From Tricholoma matsutake (taxonomy: Eukaryota > Basidiomycota > Agaricomycetes > Agaricales > Tricholomataceae), in the NCBI GenBank assembly GCA_026075535.2, contig AP026541.1:6696001-6760000 (forward strand): a stretch of DNA of 64,000 bases. The letters are read 5' to 3'. The position numbers and the translations under genes were made by a program. Numbering within the stretch: the first letter of the stretch is position 1; the number at the start of each line of letters is the position of its first letter. Below, piece by piece: positions 11,276-19,414 of this stretch. Under the pieces are notes generated by a model. That model was not told the DNA's origin and searched no databases. It saw nothing but the letters and a program-made list of their open reading frames with translations.

Positions 11276-12610
11276 ATGTCTGACATTCCTATCAATCCTG
11301 AACTTCTCAAGAACAACCCTGCTTTGAACTTCATCACTCAACTGAACAATGCCACCAATCCCACCACTCTGAATGCTGATGACTTTGATGATGATGAGTT
11401 GACTGCTGATCTGGGTGCTCACCTCTTGGATCTCCAGCCCAGTACATCTGCTTCTCGCCCTCATGAACACTTTGGCTGTCTCATCAAGAGCCACATGAAC
11501 CTCAGTGATCAGGCTGAAGGAGCCTTGAATGGCTTCTGTGCCATATGTTGCTATATCCTTTCTCCATATTCCCTGAGCACTTATATTTGATAGAACTCAT
11601 CTGCTGAGGAACATGAGATTCTCATGTATGTGAAGCTCCTCCAGTTGGAATACATGGGATGTGATGCAAAGAAAGTCGAAGCATCTCAAGGATTATCTGA
11701 TGAACTCAAGGTATGCTTCATCTGCAAGCAGGATCCTGATACTAATGCTGCCACTGCTATCACCTCAACAGAAAAACATTCGCATGTTCACACATGCCTT
11801 CGTTCTCTCTCCCAACATAACAGCATATCATGGCAACTGTGCCGATAATGTTTTGGTAGGTCGTTTACCTTCAATTAAATGAAGTTGTTAATGTCACGAC
11901 AATATTTAGAAAGCCATGTGCAAGATGAAAGTTAAGGAGTTACCATCCAAGAAAGATCCTGCCTGCACCAGCCTTGTTATCAGGTCCATCTTGTCTGCTC
12001 TCACATCCTACCGAAATTCTGTTAAGCAGAAGGTGTGCTATAAACCTGGCCTCTGTTTCTTCTCTGACGCTTCTTGTAATAGATCGATGAGTCCATTGCT
12101 GTGGACTCCCCGACCCGGAACATCGCTGAACTTGCCCAAGCTATTCTCAAGAAAACCACTGTCCCACCTACACTCCAACTGTATATGCGCCTTGCTGTTG
12201 TGGTGAGCTGGAGTTTCTGACTCGTCATCTGTTGCTCATTGTTCTATCTTAGCGCAGGCATTTTCTAAAGTATCCTGACTTGGTTTGTGATGACAATTTC
12301 TGGCTGCAAGTTGACGAAACACTTGAGGTGTGGCAAACTACCTGCAAGGACAAGGCAACACTCACTGCATAAGTTTTATCTCCTAACTGCTAAACTGGAA
12401 ATTGATTGCGATGAGTGTAGCGCATTCAATGGCGTCTACTCAGAAGACAAGAACAAGTTTGGTGATCCTGCCTCAACAAAGCATCAAGCCACCGACCCGA
12501 AGAATGTCCCGGACTGGATTGTGGCTGTGAATAATCATGCTTCGAAGGTTCTCGGTGGGCAGGTCAAGAAGAAGAAGGGCAAGGGCTTGAAGAGGAAGAG
12601 GGATGAGTGA
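11276..12610 (+). pseudogene. Decayed repeat-associated gene with several short introns
   Basis: The start is placed at ATG 11276 (MSDIPINPELL), which matches the N-terminus I know for this multi-copy mushroom family; the function is unknown. Exons continue through KVKELPSKKDPACTSLV, TRNIAELAQAILKKT, RHFLKYPDLV and a basic tail KKKKGKGLKRKRDE ending at 12610. Clear introns are 11856-11909, 12033-12082 and 12203-12252 (50-54 bp, GT-AG). A fifth one, 12369-12420, has AT instead of the GT donor, explained by a G-to-A change in a CpG; splicing it in silico restores the family frame. Exons between 11550 and 11850 are damaged. The lysine/arginine-rich C-terminus suggests nuclear or nucleic-acid contact, which is inference. 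Confidence 0.6.
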
Positions 12611-13010
12611 GTCAAGGGATTACCAGTCGCCCAGATGTACCATCCTATGTTTCCAATCCAATTTTATGCCCCTTTCATTGCTGCTCTCTTCCTTTGTGTT
12701 ACATCTGCTTGAGTGTTATTCGAAGTGCTGGGAAACAGCATAAGAATCTTTAATCGCATCATCGGAGAAACCAGTGACAAAGGTTATTTAGTGGTCTATG
12801 CATTCATCAGATCAACATTGTCTGAAGGTTTGTCAAATCTTGGGCATGACATCAAACATAGAAGGCCCTCCGAGCTCTCTACTTCATCTCACTCTCAAAC
12901 CTCAAAAAAACATTGCTACATTAAATAATAATTTTCTGACTGGTGTCCTGAGCTCAACCTCACATCAATCCGATGACTCCTGATGGTATGCTCGACATTG
13001 TTTATTCGAG
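12611..13010. other. Intergenic stretch, no gene recognised
   Basis: Only short unrelated ORFs are present (60-71 aa). Nothing repetitive or structured was noticed between the end of the gene at 12610 and the start of the minus-strand low-complexity frames at 13011. Confidence 0.4.
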
Positions 13011-13313
13011 TTACTCAAAAGCTCTGAGTAACCTTGGGCACAAATTGCGGTGTATGGGGAGCTTTAGTGGTTGATGTTGGACAAGGTGGGGCTTGCAAGG
13101 TTTGTCTGTCGAACAGATGACATGTTCCAATGAATGTGTGGGTGCATGGGCATGTAACGCCATATGCTGGGCCATAGACTGTCCATGTGCATCATCTAGA
13201 GCTTGGTTATCAATTCCTGAGGTAGTGGTGGTGGCACAGGGTGGCACAGGGTGTGAAAGGAGGGACTGGGGAACTGGGTAGAGTGCTGCAGGTAGGTCTG
13301 GAAGCAAATGCTA

Positions 13314-14264
13314 TCATTTACGAGCGGTTGGGAGCTTGTTTGAAGCAGGGAAGGTGGTTGTTGTCGACAATGTTGTCAATGTTGATGGGGGCTGTGCTGG
13401 CATCATCAGCAGTGACAAACCAGCATTGGGAGGGCTGGGGTGCATGTCGAGGGTCTGTGTGGCTGTTTCCGTGGTATTGGGGGTGACTTGGGTGCTGAAA
13501 TTGACACACACATTTTTCAACGTGGTGGGCTCTCCGTTGTCAGGTGGCTCCATTTGCAGGGTGGTACAGCAACATTCAGGGGCATTGTTGGTCTGTGCAG
13601 CTATTTTGTTGGTCATGGGTGCTACCTGGGTGCTAGCGTCGATCCAAGTGGTTGTTTCAGGATCGGTTTGGACTTCAGGGTCATCAAGGAGGACAGTGCC
13701 TCGCCACAACTCATGAGTATGGGCCTCCTTTGAGATGCACAGGCCTGGGCCATGGCCTTCGGTGAGCCACTTCTGTCGTTCATCATGTTCCCCTGCTTGG
13801 GTTCCTCTTGTTAAACCTTCAGCCCAGCCCTCCTGGTACTTCTGGACTTCCACCCCTTCATTCTTAATCCTTGCCTCCTTATACCCTTCCTCGCTTCCTT
13901 CTCTACAGCTCTGTAACTTTGCATCCTCCAAATACTCCTTACCATCCTCAAGCCCATCTTCAAATCCATGCTTATATCCAAGCTTCCTTCCTTCTTCCCA
14001 TCCTTCAGATTGAGCTTCCTCCAGGAGTACTCGTACTTCTTCATGCATGTAGGTGAATGAGCTTGTGTCAAATTCTGGCTCATGCACTGGAGATGTGGCT
14101 CTGGTTGTGTTGATCCGCATCATGTCAGTTGCATCATTGGTGTTGCTAGGTGATGACGTGGCCATTTCTGGAGTCAAGGCTGCTGCGCCCATATTAGTAG
14201 ATGCTGTCATTGTTGCAATAGTGTGTATAGCTGTCGCATTGCTCGTCTTTTCATGCCATTTCAT
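13314..14264 (-). CDS. Hypothetical protein with GX3 repeat and QT-rich tail
   Basis: This is a 316-aa open frame, the longest uninterrupted one in the first 38 kb. Residues about 75-160 form a glycine-every-fourth-residue repeat (GWEEGRKLGYKHGFEDGLEDG), the deca-GX3 pattern known from Yae1/Lto1-like proteins, where it forms helices. A Thr/Gln-rich C-terminal third repeats the theme TQVxP...AAQT three times. I recognise similar proteins as recurrent in Agaricomycetes genomes, but no function is assigned and true Yae1 is much smaller. The start at 14264 is the first ATG; a short in-frame extension is not possible because of an upstream stop. A further minus-strand frame (13307-13011) may be a displaced C-terminal part. 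It may be a real gene or repeat-borne. Confidence 0.5.
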   Translation of the reverse strand: MKWHEKTSNATAIHTIATMTASTNMGAAALTPEMATSSPSNTNDATDMMRINTTRATSPVHEPEFDTSSFTYMHEEVRVLLEEAQSEGWEEGRKLGYKHGFEDGLEDGKEYLEDAKLQSCREGSEEGYKEARIKNEGVEVQKYQEGWAEGLTRGTQAGEHDERQKWLTEGHGPGLCISKEAHTHELWRGTVLLDDPEVQTDPETTTWIDASTQVAPMTNKIAAQTNNAPECCCTTLQMEPPDNGEPTTLKNVCVNFSTQVTPNTTETATQTLDMHPSPPNAGLSLLMMPAQPPSTLTTLSTTTTFPASNKLPTARK

Positions 14265-14319
14265 CTTCTGGCTTCATTTGCCTTGTCCTGGGCCTGGCAT
14301 GCTGGTGTTGCCAGATAGT

Positions 14320-15326
14320 AAGCTGAGGAGCTAGTGGACTAGTAGACTGAGAGACTGAGAGAGTAAAGCTGAGATCTGAGAGCTCAAAGACAATACCAAG
14401 AAGCAGATGGAACAAGATCAACACAAACTCAATGTGTCGTGATGTGGCACACGAGAACACAAAACTCAGGAGACACAACACAAGACTCAAGCTCAAGAAC
14501 CAGATGGAAGGATGAAGCTGCATGAGTCGAATCACGCTCTCATCACCAAGATGGACATGCCAGAGGTGGTCCTCGCTCAGGCAATGGAGTGGATGGCTAA
14601 CAAGCTTGTTGTCCCTCTATCTACGACAGGCGTGACTACTGACTAAGTCATGTGACTACCTGGAGTAGGTGCCAGGCACCCTACTCCACAGGCTATGCTC
14701 ACTCTTTTAAACTAGATGTTGGTGACAGTGTCAGAGGAGGTAGCAGTGACAAAGCCAGGGCACTGGCAGGGTGATCCAGCATTTTCAGTGAGTGCATGCA
14801 TGCAGACAATGATGAAAAAAAGGGATGGGTGCAGATTTCTCTTTCACACTATGATGTGGTAGGGTTTATATCTTTGGTGGGTGTTTCTATGTGTGTGTAT
14901 TGCATGAAGCATGGTGGTTCTTTTTGATAAATGTTTGGTGGGGTGGGTAGAAACTTAGGAAGTGTGATGGGCAGATTCAACAGCAAAATGAATTCCAGTG
15001 TCACCAAATGGTGTTTCATTTGCCTGAGTGATATGACTCTCATAGGTATGGCTTGAGTATAATAAGTGTTGGTGATAAGGGTGTCAGTGATACTGCAGGG
15101 ACAGGTGAAAGGGATGTGGTGGAAGAGTGGGAGAATAGGAGAGCCTAGAGGGCAGTGAAGGTTGGGTGAAGGTGGCTTGTTCAACTTTAAAAAAAAGTGG
15201 AAGGATGTCTGGACATCCAACACTAAGGTAACACAAGGAATAAAGTGGAACAGGTTATATTTGTTGGGGGGGAATACATGATAAGATATGCTACAAAGTG
15301 GAGTCACCAATATATTTACCATAAGT
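14320..15326. other. Intergenic stretch, no recognisable gene
   Basis: A minus-strand frame at 14849-15322 (157 aa) is open but resembles nothing known to me and is rich in Pro, Leu, Ile and His, so coding is doubtful. GAGAGACTGAGAG-type simple sequence lies near 14345-14370. The right end at 15327-15336 is the target duplication of composite element copy 2. Confidence 0.35.
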
Positions 15327-15365
15327 CAGGTGATCAGTACTTTACAGTCCCCCACCTGTCCTAGT

Positions 15366-15550
15366 GGACTCTGACTGGACTGACCAGAGTCCACTGGAGT
15401 CCGAGTGGAGTCTGAGTGGAGTCCAATTGAACTACACTAAGTCATGTAGAGTTCAATCCCCCATTGGAGTCCAACTGGAGTCCAACTGGAGTCCAAGTGG
15501 AGTCTGAGTGGAGTCCGAGTGGAGTCCAACTGGAGTCCAACTGGAGTCTG
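15366..15550. repeat. GGAGTCC tandem repeats, left arm of copy 2
   Basis: Imperfect 11-bp units of the type GGAGTCCAACT, GGAGTCCAAGT and GGAGTCCGAGT. The right arm carries the inverse GGACTCC units, so the two arms form a long imperfect inverted repeat. Confidence 0.75.
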
Positions 15551-15639
15551 AGTGCAACCAAATGATAAGTCAATTAGATATGAGCTCAAAGGACTTTGGA
15601 CTTGGTGAATTTCATAAAGTACCCACAAAATAAATTTGT

Positions 15640-15725
15640 GTACTGCAGGAATTGAACTCAAGACCTCACCATAAGGAATCACATGACAAACCAAACAAGT
15701 GTGCTCAACCACTTGAGCCACAGGA
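15640..15725 (-). promoter_or_regulatory. tRNA-like Pol III module, left arm of copy 2
   Basis: Read on the minus strand, an A box TGGCTCAAGTGG (about 15709-15720) is followed by a B-box-like GAGTTCAATTCC (15648-15659). It closely resembles the module at 57790-57870 in copy 3. Transcription would run outward toward the left TIR. Pairing of the acceptor and T arms is poor, so it is a tRNA-like head and not a tRNA gene. Confidence 0.55.
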
Positions 15726-15885
15726 GATTTATTGGGGATCAATATAAGGTTTATTTATGACTCAACTTTTCATATTCTTCGAGGAGGCATTTTTTAAACA
15801 ATTAAGATCAAAAATTTTTAATTAACCACATCCCTCGTGTAGGACATGAGGGAGTGGGTATAATATAATAATAAACAAAAAAAAA

Positions 15886-16080
15886 CCCCTCTCGCATCTT
15901 GCGAGAGGGGGGGGATTACTACTATGTACATAAAAAACTAAACCCCTCGCGTTCAGCACGAGGGGGGGATTCATAAGTACTACAATATATATACCCCTCG
16001 CATTTGGTGCGAGGGGGGGGCAGAGATAAATTAAAAATAATAAAGACCCCTCCCCACGCAAAATGCGGGGGAGGGGGGGG
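15886..16080. repeat. Array of four CCCCTCGC hairpins
   Basis: Stems centred near 15898, 15956, 16006 and 16062 each pair CCCCTCGC-type sequence with GCGAGGGG-type sequence, at roughly 50-bp spacing, separated by AT-rich linkers. Copies 1 and 3 have related hairpins in the same place. Confidence 0.65.
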
Positions 16081-16154
16081 TTGGGGGATGCGGTCTGGGG
16101 TGGGTGTCATCACCCACCCCTCCTTGCACGCGTCTGTTGCCATAGCAAGCCGCA

Positions 16155-16710
16155 CCCGTCATCCACCCTACGAGCAGAGGCTCGTAGGCGTGGGGATGGG
16201 TGCCATGGTTGTTGTAGCCCTGGTCTACCCACCATCCACCCAACGAGCAGGTGCTCGTCGGCGTGGGGTGGGTGTGTTGTCAGTTTTGTGGGTCTCCTAG
16301 TTTGGAGGGGTTGGGGGGAGGGGTCAGTGATGTGGCATGCAAGGGAGGGGGTAGGTGGGTGCTTACCAGGTGGGTATCCTGCTCCACAGGTCTCCCGTTA
16401 CCCCTCTGCCGTCTCCTACCCTTTATCGACACCCTCACATCCCATTTGGATGGGGAGGAGGGGGCTGGCATGGGTGTCGTCGGGTCTGGGTTGATCCCTG
16501 TCATTCCGTGTTGGCGTCAGCATTGCCCTGTCGTTGTTCACCGTCGTCACCTCCATTCCACCTGTGATCCACCCCCCGAGCAGTTGCTCAAGGGGCTGGA
16601 GGCGGGTGGTGTGTCGTTGGCCCCGTTGCTTCACGTTCTGGGGGTCCTGGTGACACTCACGATCCACCCTATGAGCAGGGGCTCGCAGGTGTGGGGTGGG
16701 TGTGTGGGGT
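16155..16710. repeat. Four palindromic GAGCAG cassettes
   Basis: Each cassette reads approximately ATCCACCCTACGAGCAG, two variable bases, then GCTCGTAGGCGTGGGGTGGG. They lie near 16157-16203, 16217-16272, 16567-16613 and 16659-16705. The core CCTACGAGC/GCTCGTAGG folds into a 9-bp stem with an AGNN loop. Confidence 0.7.
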
Positions 16711-16752
16711 TGTCTCGCGTCCAGCCGTCGGTCGTTACCAGTAGAGTAGAAC

Positions 16753-17248
16753 CTACAAAACAAAAGAAACGAGTTAGTTAGTTTATAAAAACAAAAAGCA
16801 AACAAAAAAAACTTACGTAGGGCCCAAACAACGTGATCTGCGTCGTTTGGGTCCGCGTTCCATCCAGTCGGCTCGTTTGTGGGTGGTGGCGTCGTTACCA
16901 GTAGTTTATAACCTAGAAAACTAAAGAAACTGGTTAGTTAGTTTATAAAAACAAAAAGCAAACAAAAAAAAACTTACCTAGGGCCCAAACAACGCGATCT
17001 GCATCGTTTGGGCCCACGTTCCATCCATTCGGCTCGTTTGCGGGTGGTGATGATGGCGGATTGGGCGTGGGAGCAGTGGAAGTGGGTGTCCATGCAGTGG
17101 TGGTGGTGGTAGAGAGAGGAGGGAGGGAGGTGGCATCGACGGTGGTGGTGGTGAGTGATGAGCTGGCACATTTGATGACACAGCAATATGCTTTGTCATA
17201 CACAGCTGCACCATGGTACCTAATGCAAGTAGATGATGCCTTACACAA
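16753..17248 (-). pseudogene. Spliced minus-strand ORF of composite copy 2, function unknown
   Basis: Two near-identical introns are visible on the minus strand: 16913-16977 and 16753-16816. Each has a GTAAGT donor, a CTAACTAAC branch region and a TAG acceptor. The exon before each ends with the peptide PNDADRVVWAL or PNDADHVVWAL. Copy 3 has the same layout with PNDAIVVWAV before an intron at 58916-58981. Conservation of the peptide with base changes at third positions suggests a once-translated exon. The reading frame starts at about 17248 (MCKASSTCIRY), is Thr/Pro-rich, and continues past the second intron through the GAGCAG cassettes. The module of exon plus intron is tandemly duplicated in this copy (about 158 bp). 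No known domain is recognised. Confidence 0.45.
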
Positions 17249-17325
17249 GGTACTGTGGTGTAATGGTTATATTGTGCATCATGATTGATTACATAAGCAA
17301 CCTATGGGGATCTGGGTTCGATTCC
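17240..17325 (+). promoter_or_regulatory. tRNA-like Pol III module, right arm of copy 2
   Basis: A box TGGTGTAATGG (about 17250-17260) and a consensus B box GGTTCGATTCC (about 17307-17317) are present, transcribing outward to the right TIR. The T stem and acceptor stem do not pair, so this is tRNA-like only. Confidence 0.55.
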
Positions 17326-17344
17326 TTTTCTTACACACTTTTTC

Positions 17345-17545
17345 AGCGGAATCCGACTGGACTCCACTCGGACTCCACTCGAACTCCAACTGGACTCCAA
17401 CTGGACTCCAACCAGACTCCAACTGGACTCCAACTGGACTCCAACCAGACTCCAACTGGACTCCAACTGGACTCCAACCAGACTCCAACTGGACTCCAAC
17501 TGGACTCCAACCGGACTCCACTGGACTCCACTGGACCAGTCCAAG
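17345..17545. repeat. GGACTCCAACT tandem repeats, right arm of copy 2
   Basis: About 15 imperfect 11-bp units (GGACTCCAACT, AGACTCCAACT), arranged in a 33-bp higher-order pattern of three units. They are inverse to the GGAGTCC units in the left arm. Confidence 0.75.
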
Positions 17546-17747
17546 TGGAATCCGGTGTTTGAGTGGATTCCACTTGGAGTCCGGTCGGACTGGACTGGGA
17601 CTGGACTGGCAACTTTGCAGGCAGTTGGCTGGTGACCAGTCCCAGTGGACTCCAGTCGGACTCCGGTTGGACTCCGGTCAGTCCAGTCAGACTCCAGTCG
17701 GAGTCCACTAGGAAAGGTGGGGGAGTGTAAAGACCTCCAGGTGATCA

Positions 17748-18428
17748 TGTATGTTAATAAGCACTAGGTAAGAGTACTCTTACAAGTACATACTACAGGC
17801 AATGGAGGCACATCTAACAGAGGGAAATCTGAAGAGAAAACTCTAAGAGCTCCTCTGCCAGTGCCCAGTATATGTGAAAAGCTCAAAAATCAAATAGTAG
17901 TCTGAAAATAGAAAAGGCTGAGATCAAAGCCATGGAATGACATCATAAGGGGTAGATGTCAGAAAGGGACTCCACTTTTAAATATAAAATTGTCAACATT
18001 ACCTTGCTTGCAAGGTCTCTCCACCCGACAATTAATGTTTCATGCATTTTTTCAACATGTGCAAACAGGTGATGCCTTAGTCTCAGCTGGCCCCTCGAGA
18101 TTGTTGTCCGCTTGAGTCATGGCGCCGTAGTGTTGTGATCTAGGCGGTTCATGGCATTGTGATCTAGGTGGTTCATGGCATTGTGATCTATGTGTTCCAT
18201 AGCATCGTCACCTAGGCATGGTTTATTTTTCCGTCCTATTCTTTTTGCCAGCCCCTCTTTTTTGGGTTTGTTTATTGCATCATGTGGTCTGTCAACATGC
18301 ACAAAGTTTGTTATCACTTACGATCTGTAAATGCAATTCACCCAGCATGTTGTGATGCATCACATGATTCACATACAGAGACAAACAATCTGTAATGGGT
18401 ACCTTGTTGATGCAAGCTGGTTCCAATA
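17748..18428. other. Stretch without a recognisable gene
   Basis: A minus-strand frame at 18117-18317 (66 aa) includes a 24-bp tandem repeat (GGCGGTTCATGGCATTGTGA, three units near 18147-18200) encoding LDHNAMNH-like peptides. Nothing else was recognised. Confidence 0.35.
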
Positions 18429-19258
18429 CTAGGGCAATTTGTGCCTATCCATCAACTTCATGATCCCACCTGTCAATGCCCAGCCTAATGCGCCTCCCTT
18501 CTCCACTTGTACACAACATACACAGGAGTAACCACCATTCTCACTGGCAGCAAACAATCTTTTCCACAATGGCAGATTAAGTGTCACTTTTGTCATGCCC
18601 AAGGTACTTTCTTTATCATCAACCCCCCACTCCAACTCAACACCTTGATCTATGTTGCAGAGCTTCAGAGCTTCTTCTGGCCGTGACTCAAATGATAGAT
18701 CCTGGTCTGCCATTGCAAAGCTTCAGAGCTTCTTCTGGCTTGCAACATATAGGTGGACTATGTCCAGATTGCTGAAATCAAACTATTGACTATAACATTG
18801 CAAGGTTACAAACACAAGTGGACATCTGCACACCAGTTGTGGGGCAACCCTAATGCCCTGCCTAGACCATTCATTTAGAGCTGCTATGGGACGTGTAGCT
18901 AGGCCCTTGGATGATGTCACTGAAAGGCAAGTCTTGTCTCCAATAATTTCTATTCTGTAATAACCTAAGACTCACACACAGAATCTAACTGTAGTTCACG
19001 AAGATGCCCTCCCCATTGGCAAAGAATTTCAGGTAGTGCAAACACAATAACTGTGATGCCCTCATCCTGTTTGATGGGTATTGGTTCAATGATGTACAGG
19101 CAATCTGGTGATGATATGTTAAACTCTTTGAGAAGCAGATGTGCTGACTGAACTTCATCCTCATCCCTTTTCCAGGTATGGCTGGACAGTCGTGACCACA
19201 ATTGATAGATGGATTTATGTGTGTGTGTAATTACACTCATCTGTGTCGCTTTGCACAT
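18429..19258 (-). other. Two unassigned minus-strand ORFs downstream of the Helitron helicase
   Basis: Open frames 18713-18429 (94 aa) and 19258-18965 (97 aa) follow the helicase relic on the same strand. Neither resembles a family I know. They may be Helitron cargo or the 3' end of its transcript. A 20-bp direct repeat CTTCAGAGCTTCTTCTGGC occurs near 18662 and 18720. Confidence 0.3.
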
Positions 19259-19414
19259 GTGGTAAAAATGTTACTTCAACTTGTTCTGGGCCTCTGTTTC
19301 TTCTACCAACCTCTGCAGCCTTCAATCCTCCTCATACAGCATCAGTGAAGGATGTGTCATTAGCAATGTGTCATCAAAGTCATGCAACAGTCTGATGGTA
19401 TCCCTGCCCCTGCT

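Larger units (their letters stand above)
15337..17737. mobile_element. Composite repeat element, copy 2 (complete)
   Basis: Flanking direct repeats CAGGTGATCA at 15327-15336 and 17738-17747 are a perfect 10-bp target duplication. The ends are inverted: CTTTACAGTCCCCCACCT at 15340-15357 matches the reverse complement of 17715-17732 with one mismatch. Inside, in order: GGAGTCC repeats, an outward minus-strand tRNA-like module, four hairpins, four GAGCAG palindrome cassettes, a duplicated intron-bearing module read on the minus strand, CA-rich sequence, an outward plus-strand tRNA-like module and inverted GGACTCC repeats. No transposase is recognisable, so it is probably non-autonomous. The length of the target duplication fits Mutator-like transposition (8-11 bp), but this is only suggestive. 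Confidence 0.75.

Noticed and set aside
14849..15322. 157-aa minus-strand ORF as a real gene
   Set aside because: No recognisable domain and composition typical of chance frames; listed only within the intergenic note.
16004..16805. Several 70-176 aa ORFs in composite copy 2 (both strands) as separate genes
   Set aside because: They are overlapping readings of GC-rich palindromic cassettes with no conserved frame on the plus strand. Only the intron-bearing minus-strand exon has cross-copy support.
17240..17325. True tRNA gene
   Set aside because: A and B boxes are good, but T stem and acceptor stem do not pair and no plausible anticodon stem forms. The same holds for the modules at 612, 15640, 57788 and 59265.
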